Below, piece by piece: positions 1-11,816 of a stretch of DNA of 64,000 bases. The position numbers and the translations under genes are program-made. The notes below the pieces were generated by a model that saw nothing but the letters and a program-made list of their open reading frames with translations, was not told where the DNA came from and made no database searches. Numbering within the stretch: position 1 is the first letter of the stretch; every line of letters begins with the position of its first letter. Origin of the DNA: Amborella trichopoda (taxonomy: Eukaryota; Streptophyta; Magnoliopsida; Amborellales; Amborellaceae); contig NW_006500279.1 in NCBI RefSeq assembly GCF_000471905.2, positions 192,949-256,948 of the forward strand, given 5' to 3'.

Positions 1-1754
1 ATGTACTAATAATATGTACTAGTAGTAGTTGTACAAGTACATACTACTAGTACTCTAACTACTAGTAGTTGTTGTACTCGTACTACTCGTAGGAGTACCA
101 GTACTACTAGTACTACTCGTAGTAGTACAAGTATTACTAATACTACTCGTAGTAGTAAGTACTACTACTAATACTTGCACTGCTAGTACATACTACGACT
201 ACGACTACTAGTACATACTAATATGTAGTACTAATACTCCAAGAACGTATTCTAGTACATACTTATAATACATACTAGTAAGTACTATTTGTACTAGTAT
301 GTACTATTAGTAGAATTAGTACTTCTAGTACTCGTACTAATACTACTAGTATGTACTGCTAGTACATACTAGTAGTACATGTAGAACTAGTTATACTAAT
401 ACTAATAGTAGAAGTATGTACTATTAGTAATACTCGTACTACTCGTAGTAGTACAAGTATTACTCGTAGTAGTACCAGTACTACTAGTAGTAGTAATTAC
501 TACAAGTAATACTAGCACTACTAGTACATACTAGTATTAGTAACACTACTAGTACTAGTATGTACTAGTAGTGCTAGTACTAATAGTACATACTACTAGT
601 ACATGATTGTACTTTAAATACTAGTACTTGTAGTACATACTAGTTTACTAGTATGTACTAGTAGTATTAGTACTTGCTCTATTAGTACCAGTATGTACGT
701 CTAGTACTAAAAGTACGTACTACCAAAACTAGTACTACTTGAACTTGTTGTACTACTAGTATGTACTAATAGTATGTTCAACTAGTATGAATTACTAGTA
801 CTAGTAGTACAAACTAGTAGTATTAGTAGAACATATTAGTATGTACTACTAATAGTACTAGTAGTACATATTAGCATGTACTACTAGTACTAGTACTAAT
901 ATGTACTATTACGTACTATTAGTGCTACTACTACTAGAAATATGTACTACAACAAATACTACTGGTAGTATTTACTCGTACAACTAGTACTAGTAGTACT
1001 ACATTCTAGTATGTAGTACTAGTACATACTAGTACTGCGTAATACATACAAGTATATACTACTACTACATATTACATACTAATAGTACTACAAGTAGTTG
1101 GTTGTACTAGTAGTACTAGTATAGGTACTACTAGTACTACTAGTAGATACTACGACTAGTAGTATTATGTTAGTACTAGTAGTATTAATAATAGTAGTAC
1201 TACTAGTACTAATACTAGAAGTACATTCTAATAGTACATACTTGTTGTAATAGTAGTATTAAGTACATTCTAATAGTACATACTTGTTGTAATAGTAGTA
1301 GTAGTACATTCTAGTACTACATACTAGTAGTTGTAGTACGTAGTACTACTAGTAGTACATACTAGTAGTAGTAGTATGTACTACTACTAGTAGTACATAT
1401 TAGTAATACATACGAGTACTAGTACTAGTAGTACATAATACTAGTACATACTAGTAGTACATACTAGTAGTACTAGTATTATTAGAATATATTAGTACTA
1501 GTAGTAGTACTAGTAATAGTAGTACATGCTTGTAGTATGTACTACGAGTAGTACATAGTAGTACATACTCCTAGTACTAGTATGTACTACTAGTACAAAT
1601 ACATACTACTATTACTAGTATGTACTAGTAGTACTAGTACTTGCTCTAGTAGTACCAGTATATACTTCTAGTACTAAAAGTATGTACTACTAATACTAGT
1701 ACTGCTTGTACTTGTTGTACTACTAGTATGTACTAATAGTATATTCAACTAGTA
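1..1754. repeat. Degenerate TAN trinucleotide array (TAC/TAG words)
   Basis: Almost the whole stretch is built from TAC, TAG, GTA and CTA words in varying order, giving strings such as TACTAGTAGTAC. GTAC and CTAG are self-complementary, so both strands look alike and many local hairpins are possible. Stops occur in all frames and no gene is present. Larger blocks are duplicated: about 650-787 reappears at about 1,615-1,754 (967 bp apart), and a block of roughly 40 bp is repeated in tandem near 1,222-1,308. The array continues past the left edge of the window and ends abruptly at LTR A. Confidence 0.9.
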
Positions 1755-2266
1755 AAATCGTGAAGACATGTTAAGAAACGAGCGTGAGCTTGATCCGAAG
1801 TTTGTAAGTTTCTCACCAATTTCGCATCACATGATCTTTGCCAAAAAAACATGATCCATGGCTCGAAATGGGTCTCAAACGATCGTCATTCCAAGTTAAA
1901 CAGGAAAACAATCATCTTTTCGCCTAATGAACGTCAGAGCAACCCCGATTCAGTCTGGGAAGATCACAAGTTCTAGGGAAAAACAGGGACTGAAGTGGAA
2001 TTTCATGAATTTTTTGGCTGGGGCAAAATCATCATTTTTCCCATTTTTATATTTTTTTATTATTTCAATGTGTAATTATCAACAACTACGGTAAATTTTA
2101 AGCATCCACTCATGTTTGGGCCCTACTGTATCATTCATTGAACAAAGGACCCCAATTCATCAATAAAAAATTAGGCTTTTGCTTAAAGTTTGTGAGTCAT
2201 GTCTTAGAGAAAGAGAGTGAGGAGAGAAGAATCAGTTGGGTACAATTGGGCTAAAAAGGTAACTCT

Positions 2267-2480
2267 CTCTCCTCCTCTTTCTCTCTCCTCTTCTCTTCTC
2301 TTTTTCTCTCTTCTCTCTTTCTCTCTCTTTTCTCCTATGCTCTCTTTCTCTCTCCTCTTCTTTCTTGTCTCTCTCTTCTTCCTTTTCTTTTTTCTCTCAT
2401 CTTTCTTTCCTATTTTCTCTTCGTCCTTTCCTTTTCTCTCTTCTTTCTCTTTCCTGTCCTCTCTCTTCTCCTTTATCTCT
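2267..2480 (+). repeat. CT-rich (pyrimidine) tract of LTR A
   Basis: About 200 bp almost purely of C and T (CTCTCTCC, TCTTCT words). An equivalent tract occurs at the same place in LTR C (about 19,470-19,520), LTR D (46,430-46,880) and LTR F (61,388-61,690). Open frames across it translate to low-complexity Ser/Leu/Phe strings and are not genes. Confidence 0.85.
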
Positions 2481-2499
2481 TAGTATCCTTTCTTATTTC

Positions 2500-3330
2500 T
2501 TCCCTATCATGCTCGACAGTATCTACTGTTGAGCACGACTGTTTCCTTATATCTAGCCTTCTATGATGAGAATAGTGACCCGAGCCCTTTCTGAAGTCAG
2601 GTTTATGTCCAAGTCCTTTTTTCTCTTGTCACGCACGACGGTACACATTGTCGTGTGTTACATCTCTCTCCTCATTCACAATAGAGACAATAAACCGGGC
2701 TTTTTCTAGAGTGGCGGGTCGGGTCATTGTCTGAGTTTCTCTTGTCATGCACGACGGTGCTTATTGTTGTGCATGTCTTTTCTTTTCTCTCCCGTCTTGC
2801 ACGACAGTTTCTATTGTTGTCCATCACTTCTACTCTTTTCTCTCTCTCCTGTCATGAACGACAATGCTTATCGTCATCCATGACTTCTTCTCTTCTCTTT
2901 CTTCTATCATGAACAGCTCTTACCGTCGTCCACGACTTCTTCTTTTCTCTCTCTTCTGTCATGAACGAAAGTGTCTATTGTTGTCCATGCTTCTCTTCTT
3001 TTCTCTCTCTTATCTCATGAGCGACAGTGTTCACCACCATCCATGACGTCTTCCTTTCTCTTCAATCATGAGCAGCAGTGTTCACTGCCATCTGTGACCT
3101 CTTCCTTTCTCTCTCTTTTGTTAAGAACGACAATGTCTAACGTTGTCCATGACTCCTCTTTTTTCCTTATGTCTTTCATGTCATGAATGGCAGTGTTTAC
3201 TGTCGCCCACGACATCTTTCCTCCTCTCTCTCTTTTCATGAATGGCGGTGCTTATTGTCGTCGATGACATCTTCTCTCAACTTCTCTCTCCTTTCATGAG
3301 TGGCATTGTCTACAGTCGTGCATGACTCCT
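2500..3330 (+). repeat. Hairpin minisatellite of LTR A (CATGCACGAC type)
   Basis: Roughly a dozen diverged units of about 50-60 bp, each a pyrimidine-rich spacer followed by an imperfect inverted repeat. Clear cases are GCTCGACAGTA/TACTGTTGAGC near 2,513-2,536 and CATGCACGAC/GTTGTGCATG near 2,747-2,776. The arms vary from unit to unit but stay largely complementary, often through G-T pairs. The corresponding places in LTR B (13,395-13,530) and LTR C (19,539-19,640) have related units such as ATGCACGGCA/TGTCGTGCAT. Confidence 0.75.
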
Positions 3331-4288
3331 TTTTCTCTCTTTTCTTTTCTCTTTCTTCCCTCCCTCTTCTTTTCCCTCTCTCTTTTCTCTTTCTTCTTCT
3401 TCCCATTTTCTCTTTTTCCTTTTCTTCCCTATTCTCATCTATCTTCTTCCCTTCTTCTTTCTACTCCCTCTTGACTAAGGATGATAGCCTCAACTCTTTC
3501 CCAGGTGACGGTTCGGTTGACTCCATAGTCTTATTCTTGGAAAATCTAGCAAGAGCCAAGTTAGATTTCCCTTCTTCTCTCTTTCTTCTTTCTTGTTTGA
3601 TCGAAGAGCAGGCTAAGCCTTGTGCAGTCTTGTCATCGAGCTGTCGCGTCAGTCTGAGCTATCATGCCCATCTTGCTGCCATGACAGGCTCGCCGTTGAG
3701 CCAGACTGGCTGGTGTGTTTATTTTGTTGTCAAGTAGTTTAGCCGTGGTGCCGGTCTGCGTTACCATGCCCGTCTAGCTACCACACTAAATCAGTCACCG
3801 TGCTAGTCTTGCTACATCATCAATCTAGCTGCCCAGTCAAATTTCTTCTTCTTTTTCTAACATCCCCCATTTCTTCTCTATCCTCATTTTACTCTTTTCT
3901 TCATCTAAAAGACTAGGTGAAAATCAAACTGGTCTCTATTTCTTTATTCTACCCCTTGAATGTGCACGCTCGTGTGTATATTAGCTTAAAGACAAAGTGA
4001 GGTCATTAACATGTGTGTGTGATCTTAGAATAACGAAGAACAGGTCAACGGAGGTGATTGCAAATAAAAGGGCGCCCACGCGAGCTAGCTCGAGTGCGTC
4101 ACGGACCCAAAAGAGGTAAGTCCCACCTCGCAATTAATTCCTCTATCACTGGTTAGTGTACCTGCCCTCATCTTATCTATGAGGTTCTCGAGAGAGATGT
4201 CTCAAGTCCTAGGTTCTCAGTGAAACTCGAGACACGTGCCACCATGTCAACCTAACCTGGAGGGCGAGATTGAGGCATTTAACCAACA

Positions 4289-4307
4289 TGGAGACTCTAT
4301 TGGAGAG
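4289..4307 (+). other. Primer binding site of element A
   Basis: The 19-nt block TGGAGACTCTATTGGAGAG lies 3 nt after the LTR end. It is a mutated form of the TGGCGACTCCACTGGGGAC consensus seen in units B, C and D. From general knowledge, a TGGCGACTC...GGGGAC primer site is typical of Ogre/Tat elements and is thought to pair with a tRNA-Arg 3' end; the tRNA assignment was not tested here. Confidence 0.65.
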
Positions 4308-5640
4308 ACACTACCCCATCATCGGATCGTCCTTATTTGGTTTCTCTCCTTTTAATTTTCTGTTTATCACACACCATATGGCTTCAAGGTTCTCTAACCC
4401 TTTTGGATCGGGGATTTTCTGATCCTTGCATTTCTTGAGCTCACCCTGGGAACAAGTTCCTAGAACTTCCTTCCTAACTTTCCTCTTGAGCGTAGACCCA
4501 GCGTCAAGCTCCTAGGTCCTGACCTGGCTAGGTGTGAGGAGGGACTTGAAGGTCCCTAACTACCCATTTCCTAGCTTTAGTGGAACTTCCACCAAAGCAC
4601 CTCACATAGGTAGCACATCACCTCCCACTCACAGCATGCACCCAGTCACTGGCAAGACACTTGCTGGTCGTCGAGGTACGCTGAAAGGCTGCCCAGTTCC
4701 TTTCTACAACCAGCGAACGCGTTACTGTTACTCCTGTGGGTTGCCACAAGGCTGCCCCCCACATTCCTGCACCACTTCAGGCCCCTAGGCTTAGAGGCTT
4801 GACACATCGAGGAGGAGACCTTGGGGTCTCCACCTCTCACACATGCACCAAGGCTCGAGTGTCATCCACTCAAGCCACACCTTGAGGTAGTGTTGCCTTG
4901 AGTCAGTGTTCAGGATTAAGTCTCCCCGGGCCAAGTCTTGTGCGTGTCATGCATGAGCATCCCACCACTTGGGGACATGTCGTCGCAACGTCGCCTGAGT
5001 ACATGGGAGATGACCCCCTCGTCCTGGTTCTCAGCACACACTTCCGCACCTTATAAGAGGCAGGCTCCCCGCCTATTCCATTACAAACACGTGCTCATGG
5101 TTCTTGGCCTCCTAAGGCCTAACCAATTGCTCGAGCCCTGGCTGACATCTAAGTCACCCGAAACCGGCTTCAAGGGGCACACACGCACCCCCTTCATGGA
5201 CTACCCCTGACTCATGACTCAAACACCATCGTGAGCCCACCCCTGCTCTAGTCGCCCCTTCTCCTCTGGGCAAGCACCTTAAGATGTGGTACTCGAAGAC
5301 CTTCCCAAGCATACCCTAGTTAACTAACCCCATCAGGTCAGTCGTGTCTCTAGAGCTCACAAAATATCCCGGGGCAAAGACCCAAGGTCGACAAATTCCT
5401 TCATCCCCCATCTTCCTCCAAGCTGAGCAAGAGGTCCAGGTTCACCCCTGTTCCTAGTCCACACCCCTTGCCTCATCTTATGGAAACAGATCTCTCATGC
5501 TCAAGAAGAGCAGGTCAATCGCAAGCCTAGTCCCAATTCTAGAGAGAGGTGCATCAAAACCTCAAAGCTAAACATGACAAGGGCATGTGAATCCTGATCA
5601 GGGAAGCGATCAGGATAGTCAGGGCAGCCAGCTCTAATGA
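4308..5640 (+). other. Leader of element A with remnant of the leader ORF
   Basis: About 1.3 kb between primer binding site and gag, homologous along its length to the leaders of B, C, D and F (same order of Cys/His-codon-rich and Leu-rich blocks). The conserved leader start codon is at 4,378, reads MASRFSNPF and meets a stop after 14 codons (4,420-4,422). A separate open frame at 4,534-4,788 corresponds to part of the longer frame at 21,180-21,656 in C. No known domain is recognised. Confidence 0.55.
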
Positions 5641-8299
5641 CCTTCTTCCCAACAACCCTTTTTACCCACTCCAGGAGATGACAAAGCTTGAGGTGAAAGC
5701 ACGAGAAACTTGCACAGTTGTCAGCGTAGTAGGAGATGACCTGACATCACAAAATGCACGGTCCCAAGATCGTCAAGAACCAGCCCTCATGCAATCGGCG
5801 TATAAAGCTCGAGTCCAGTTGGGGTACGCTGAGCCTTTGATGACTGACTTGCCACGTCTTGTCCGATAAGCACGGACGCCTCAACTACACCAAAGACTGA
5901 CCTCCCAGAAGAAATGGTCAGTGTGATAGTCATTGACAAGCCAAGCGATGGTCAAGAGACACGCATGAACAGGTTCGAGCACATGGTGCAGACAATGATG
6001 GAGAAAATCGACTGCATGGAAAGTATGCGGCTTTCAGGCAATTCAACCCACCATGAGGGCAACTCCCATCACTCGGATGATGCAGCCCCAATGCATCCTC
6101 CCCCTCCAACTTAACAGGATAATTTCATCCCTCTCCCAACCTCACAGGCTGATATTAATGATATGATTACCCACAACCTATAGAACAGATAAATCCCAGG
6201 AATGCAGGGGATGACGCTTTACTTAAATTCATACTCCTTGTACATCGATCAGGTCCCTTTTCCCCTTATTATCAAAAGGGGAGGCTCCCCCTCTTCAATA
6301 CAACAATCTAGCTGCATCAGCATATCTCTCACTTGCAAGCAGCATGTCAGGAGAGCATCTGATGGGAGACTCCTTCTTTGTCTATTTGTTGAAACCCTTG
6401 ACGACCTAGCTTTTTAGTGGTATGGTCGACTCCCGCCCAACTCAGTACACACTTGGGAGGAAATGGAACGACTGTTATAACAACTCTTTATGAGGTCAAG
6501 AGAGAGGTTCAAGCCATCGAACTTAGGGACCCGAGGAACTCGTGGACCAGTTTATATCAAGATGGAGGGACTTGACTACTTGCCAATCCAATCCCATGCC
6601 TGTGATTGAAGCAGTTTAGACCTGCATACGCAACATGTGGCTTGAGATCGATTTGCATGTTGAGGCAAACCAGCCTCCATGTTAGAGCTGATCTCCAAGT
6701 CGGTCCGTATTGAGAATCTGTTTCGACACCACGGCGGGTCACGATCGCCATCCTCAGGCACAGGAAATAACCGAGGCTCTGGGAATTCTCGACCCAACTC
6801 TCTAGGCAATCAATAGAGGGGAATGATTAGTGTAGCCATCACCGTGTCAGACCCCCAAGAAGACTGCTCCTCAAACCTTGGATTTCTCCTAAGGGATAGG
6901 TCCATCAAATACCTAGGTAGCACCCCAGGGAGGTCAACAGCAACCCCAAGCATACTAAAGGGTGCCCCCTCCTCCAAACCTTGCTCGAAGGGACATCTGG
7001 GTAAGAATATATTTGATAAGGAATGGGCTTCCACTCTCCTACAGATGTTGTTGGAGCAAAGCATGATTGAATTGCCTGAGGCAAAGAAGGTTGAAGAAGT
7101 CGGCCTTGATACGGACACAAACTATTGTGCCTATCACCGAAGGATAGGGAACACCATACAGGAATGTGACACTATGAAGGATCAAATCAAAGCCTTGATC
7201 CATTGTAGCAGAGGCATCCCATGTGCTGACAATCCAAGAGGAAGATAAATGCCCGTACTCTCTTGATGAAATTTCAGCATATCTACTCCAGGCGTTATTT
7301 TCCATGATGCTCCAAGAGGGAATTACTACCCCAAAGCTAGTGAGGCAGCCTAGGTGCCTCACAAAGGGAACTCAGAACATATGGTGCCCGTATTACCAGA
7401 TATGGGGTCACGAGCTGAATGAATGCTGTGGTTTCCAAGTTGTACTCACGAGGAAGGTGCAGATAGGTCACTTTGCTTATGTTGTCCCAACAGAAGAGCC
7501 TCAAACTGTCACCCTACCAATCCAAGAGAACATTCAAGCACAACCCCATTGTGATGATGTTTTTTATCCCCAGAAATTCTTGACTTCCAAATCATGGAAA
7601 GTACATCAGGGGTGGAGCAGATTGAAGTCATTCAAGAGAGAGGCAATTCATCAAGCTAGGCCTGTTCCCAAACCTAGCAAGACAAACCATGTGCTTCTAA
7701 AGGCACCAGGAGGAGATAGACCCAAAGGGCCGCCCGTTGGAACAACAGGATTCCCCAACCTCAGGCCAAGAAGGAGTTTCTCAAGCCTCTTCCCCCACTG
7801 CCGACCTTGCAAGACTTCTTCCCTGACTCTCTCGTCTCCACTCCATGTCCTCATCAAGAAGACATCCTCGAGCCATCCTTTACTCGGGTTACGTCCAATG
7901 AAGGTGACGACACTAAAAGCACCCCCAACAGTCTAAGCAGGATCATGACCTAAAACATCCCCTGCACATGTCCAATTCCAGTGATGACGTAAAAAGCTAC
8001 CTGAGTCGGTCCGATTTGAGAGATAACCTTAAAAGCACCTCACCTTCTAACCCCCTCTTCTACTTCTTCGCCCTCTTCTTCTACAGGTGGAACTTCGAAG
8101 TGCCCAGACTTTGAAGCTCTTGACGAAGTTCTCGAAGGCTCTAATATTAGCAAGTAGCATCGAAGGCGGTTCAAAAAGACGCTAACTCATGTAGGGGTTC
8201 TTGACAATTGCTGATGCCTTGGATGGAACCATCCTCAGCTATTGGGAAGCATACAAAATCCAAAGCAAGGAAACCTAGTAGCCTTCCAAGCCCGACATT
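5641..8299 (+). pseudogene. Decayed gag of element A
   Basis: Gag remnant spread over several frames with stops. At 5,914-6,114 the N-terminal segment (VSVIVIDKPSD... ERMNRFE-like, then a short coiled-coil-like stretch) matches 16,080-16,200, 22,560-22,660 and 49,650-49,770. At about 6,200-6,720 lies the capsid-like retrotransposon gag region (YIDQVPFP, then FVETLDD, then VEANQPP-like), out of frame in places. At 7,080-7,180 is a CHHC knuckle (CAYHRRIGNTIQEC, whose second His is changed to Asn), followed by a second knuckle near 7,384-7,430 where the first residues are altered. The last part (7,640-8,290) is Pro/Ser-rich and aligns with 51,360-52,060 in D. Not translatable as one protein. Confidence 0.75.
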
Positions 8300-9297
8300 G
8301 ACCACGTCACAACCCCACCCCAGACCGCTATACCTTATGTGGCGACGGGCAATCAAGCGTGTCGTTATCCAATATAACGTTTGCCACTCAGGTAGGAGTG
8401 GACTCAACACCTTTAGTATCAGTAATCCAGCAAACTATGGAAAAGAACTAAAACAAAAACTCAACTAACAGAAGAGTAAGGAATAACTCCACACACTAAA
8501 ATTCATAATATAAAAATCTTCCAAAATATTACATTCAGTTCGGGGCACCTAGGCCCAAAATGACACATGTCCATCAAGAACAAAACAAAACCAGGGCCAA
8601 ACAGCCCAGACATAAACAAGGTCTAAGTATTTTCTTCAAGGACACTTGCTTCGTCTTCTAGCCGTCAAACACCAACTTCCAGCCCTACACCTGTCGCTAT
8701 CAATCTACAAAGAGAGGAGAAATAAGAGGATGAGCTATACTGCCTAATAAGAAGATTTAGTGTCATGCATCTGAGGTGGTTCTATCCATGTGTGAAAATA
8801 GTACAGTTCATCAATATAGAGTCATAGTTTAGCATATATGCATATCTGGTGAAGGCAGTGAATATGAGCATTACATTTAAACAATAGTTACCTTTGAATC
8901 AGTGTGATCATAAGCATTCGGTCAATGAAAATCATTAATCATCCAATCATTGTAACACTAAACATGGCCTATACAGAAAAATCAATTCTTATCCAATCAG
9001 TCCCTAAATCACCTACTCCAGCAGTAGAGGCCTATCCATCAGGCTAAGCCAATCCCATTGCATAAGACCTCTACCATCGTATAGAAGGGAGGGTAATGAC
9101 AAGTGGGTTAATCCACTTCATAATGCCCTCAACACATACACACAGTCCCCAGCACGCATTGGGGGTTCAATAGGCCCTCACATTGCAAGGCATCAATCAT
9201 TTCATTTCAAAAATCTAGGGTATGACCCTCTATCCTCTCCCTTAACCCATTTCTATCATTATGCAGGTTAGGAAATATGCCGGTATCTCTTTCCTTA

Positions 9298-9475
9298 CTA
9301 CTAATGAGTGTCCCACCATGTAGTGGTCAATATCAACATAAGTATTGGTCATTAATCCCAATATCACAACAACAACTACTACCGATGAGTGTTCGACAGT
9401 GTAGTGACCAATTAATCACCGTATAATAACAATATCCACTACCGGTAAGTGTCCCGTCGTGTAATGGCCAATACA
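9298..9475. repeat. Three diverged 60-75 bp repeats
   Basis: Three copies of a unit of the form ACTACCGGTAAGTGTCCCG followed by CGTGTAATGGCCAAT start near 9,298, 9,376 and 9,438. They are inside the inserted element. Confidence 0.7.
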
Positions 9476-11014
9476 ATCCCTCATAATGGATGAATCACAT
9501 TCTCATACAGATGAATCATATTTCATCACATCATCATAACATCATAGCATTAAGTAAAAGACATGCATTTCATAAGCTTTCATAGGACATTTACACATTA
9601 GCCCTTTAGTGGCATTTGGCATTCATTATAAACTCATTTCATCACCATTGCACTCGTGGCCCTTCTTTCTCACAAAGTGCAGTTTACACGACATCATTCA
9701 CATATCTTTATGGAGTTCTCATGGAATTTATCATATGGAATTCACATTTATCATATATTGAGATAACTTAGCGCTGCATGGTAGTAAAATGATGCAGTGA
9801 CAAGTAACAGTGACATGCCCCTATTGTAAGGGCATAGTTCCCGATTTAGGGGGAGTTTCAAGAAACCTTAAACATGAAACTTTGAGCTAATACACAGACC
9901 TTTACAAAGATAGCAATTTGAAAGAATTTGGGAGCCATTTGATGGGTCAATAGCTCAGTACAAGGTGAGCATTAGTTGCTCTAAATCTTCCCAGCAACAG
10001 TGTGTAGTGGCATACTCGAGCATTTCGGGTCATAATTCAAAATTCATGAGAAATTTCAAAACATCAAAATATACAACTTTGAGTAAATTCATAAAATTTT
10101 CCAATGATGGAAGTTTTAAGGTTTTTGGACATCGTTTGTTGGGCCAAAAGCATTGCCCAATGAGGGCAACAGCTGCTGGAATTAGCAGCGATTGTGACCA
10201 GCGTCATGCCTCGACATTTTAGGCCATATCTTTTCTTCCAGTCGAAATTTCATCATGACAGAAAAAGTAGACATACATGCCTTTCATTCGAGACTGATTT
10301 GGTCCCATTAGGAAGCCATTTGGCCATCAAACATTTGATGCAAAAACAATCATAGTTTTGAAAATTCATATGCTCAGGTTAACATGCTTTTAAGGAACAG
10401 TTAATATTTCCTAGCCAAGCTGCACTTTTGGCTTGGAACCTTGCTTATGGTAAGGAGTCTCACAGTGAGAAATTTCATGAGTGTTCATAAATTAAAAGAT
10501 CATATATGTGGTAAAAATAATCATGGCATTGAGAAGCACAAAAACTGAAATTTCAACCTCATGTTAACCCATTCATTCTTCACATTTTCATTTTATCATC
10601 TTACCCATTCTAAATATTTGTTCTTTACATAAACTATGGATGCATAGAAACTAAACCCACTTACCTTGACTTCTCATAATATCTCAAATCCTCAATCACG
10701 GCCTCCACGGGCTTTTCTTAAGCTCCACCAGTGGGTTATCTTCAAGGGACAGCAGTGAACTACTTAGGGGCAGAGAGGGAGTAGAATGAAGAAAACTGGT
10801 TGTTAAAGGGCTTAAGTGCTTACAGTTGGTAGAATTCACTATGGCTGATTCAATCACTATTGCTTTGACATGTACGGAGCGGTGCTAACACGTACAGAGG
10901 CTGTACGTTTGACCAAGACACTCCCAGCGCTGCTCTTTCTTGCTCCCCTTTTCTAGTCGGTGCTAGGTCACAGTAGGCACTAGGCCTTGCACTCATAGAC
11001 GATGATGGATTTTC

Positions 11015-11282
11015 TTACACAGCCAGCACTACGTCTTCCTCTTACTCAGTCAGCGCTAGGTTTTCCTCTTTCTTAACCGACGCTACCTTTTCATTTTACT
11101 CAGCCGGCACTATGTTTTCCTCTTACTCAGCTAGCACTATGTTTTCCTCTTATTCAGTCGGCGCTGTGTTTTCCTCTTACTCAGTTGGCGCTACGTTTTC
11201 CTCTTATTAAGCTAGCGCTACGTTTGCCTCTTACTCAGTCAGTGCTACATTTTCCTCTTACACAGGCGGCGATGCTTTTTCC
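11015..11282. repeat. 27-bp tandem repeat, unit CTCAGTCGGCGCTACG + TTTTCCTCTTA
   Basis: About nine to ten units of roughly 27 bp with frequent changes inside the CAGTCGGCGCTA core (CAGCCGGCACTA, CAGTTGGCGCTA, AAGCTAGCGCTA). The reverse complement of the core, TAGCGCCGACTG, resembles the repeats at 47,000-47,400, 57,900-58,060, 59,040-59,270 and 61,690-62,130. Confidence 0.85.
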
Positions 11283-11593
11283 TTCAGCAATACACCTGCA
11301 GGTGATATGCTCTCAGCAGCTAGAAGGCGATACGCTCGCGACGATGTTTACGCGCGGTGATACTTCTTATGCCTTTCACGCACGGTGATACTCCCTGTTC
11401 GCACACATCATTATGAATTCTTCATCCTTGCATGCAGCATTAGCTTTTTCTACATGGACTGCACTAGGCCCACTCACCTAGACGGCGTTAATCCTCGCCC
11501 TTAGCACCGGGTGTGCGCTTCCGTTTTTCTTGACTTCCTTCTCTCTCTCCACTACCTCGAGTGATCCGGTTTAATCGAATTGGGGCCCTTACA

Positions 11594-11816
11594 GAGCAGA
11601 AGTTGAGAGAGTCAAGAGGGTAGAGCTTCTATTCCCAAGAATCTTGTCATATGGTACAAATCTCTGAGGCACTAGTCAACACAGGCCAAATGAATATGAG
11701 GGCCGAGAAGAAATTACAGCCTCTACCACAAAAGCCGAAGCTATTGAAGTGTCGTAGTCCACCACTTCTTTGATACCCAAATACCCCATCCAATCTACCA
11801 CTCCTCAAGTACCCAG
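11594..11816 (+). pseudogene. Pre-protease remnant of element A, interrupted by LTR B
   Basis: Aligns with 52,085-52,310 of element D (GAGAGAGTCAA, then a copy of the VQILGAIPTTGK-coding stretch with changes, then the Pro-rich stretch). It stops abruptly at 11,816 where LTR B begins with TG. No protease active site remains. Confidence 0.7.

Larger units (their letters stand above)
1755..4285 (+). mobile_element. LTR A, 5'-truncated long LTR of a Tat/Ogre-like element
   Basis: Aligns by eye with the complete LTRs B, C and F: the block near 1,755-2,010 matches 18,950-19,190 and 60,850-61,110, and the block 4,040-4,285 (ending GAGGCATTTAACCA) matches the ends of all the others. The first roughly 1 kb of the LTR is missing and is replaced by the TAN array. 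It contains a pyrimidine-rich tract and a hairpin minisatellite. The LTR ends in CA, three bases before the primer binding site. The TATA box of the sister LTRs is not recognisable at the matching place (about 2,127-2,140). Confidence 0.8.
8300..11593 (-). mobile_element. 3.3 kb insertion in element A, probably a solo LTR on the minus strand
   Basis: Element A matches element D up to about 8,299 (compare 52,055-52,075) and again from about 11,594 (compare 52,080-52,200), so the intervening 3.3 kb is an insertion. Read on the minus strand its right end begins TGTAAGGGCCCC at 11,593, a typical LTR start. No gag or pol coding is visible inside; the longest open frames are short and unrecognised. 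It holds two tandem arrays (9,298-9,475 and 11,015-11,282). The exact left end and a clean target-site duplication could not be found, so a solo LTR is an inference; a non-coding element is the alternative. Confidence 0.55.

Noticed and set aside
2217-2483. Open frames over the pyrimidine tracts (also 46,137-46,685 and 61,376-61,750)
   Set aside because: They encode only Ser/Leu/Phe strings from CT-rich repeats, vary between LTR copies and have no domain.
4108-4125. Possible splice donor (GAGGTAAGT) in LTR A, and CAGGTGAGT in B near 14,311
   Set aside because: Not conserved in C, D or F, so no support for a spliced leader.
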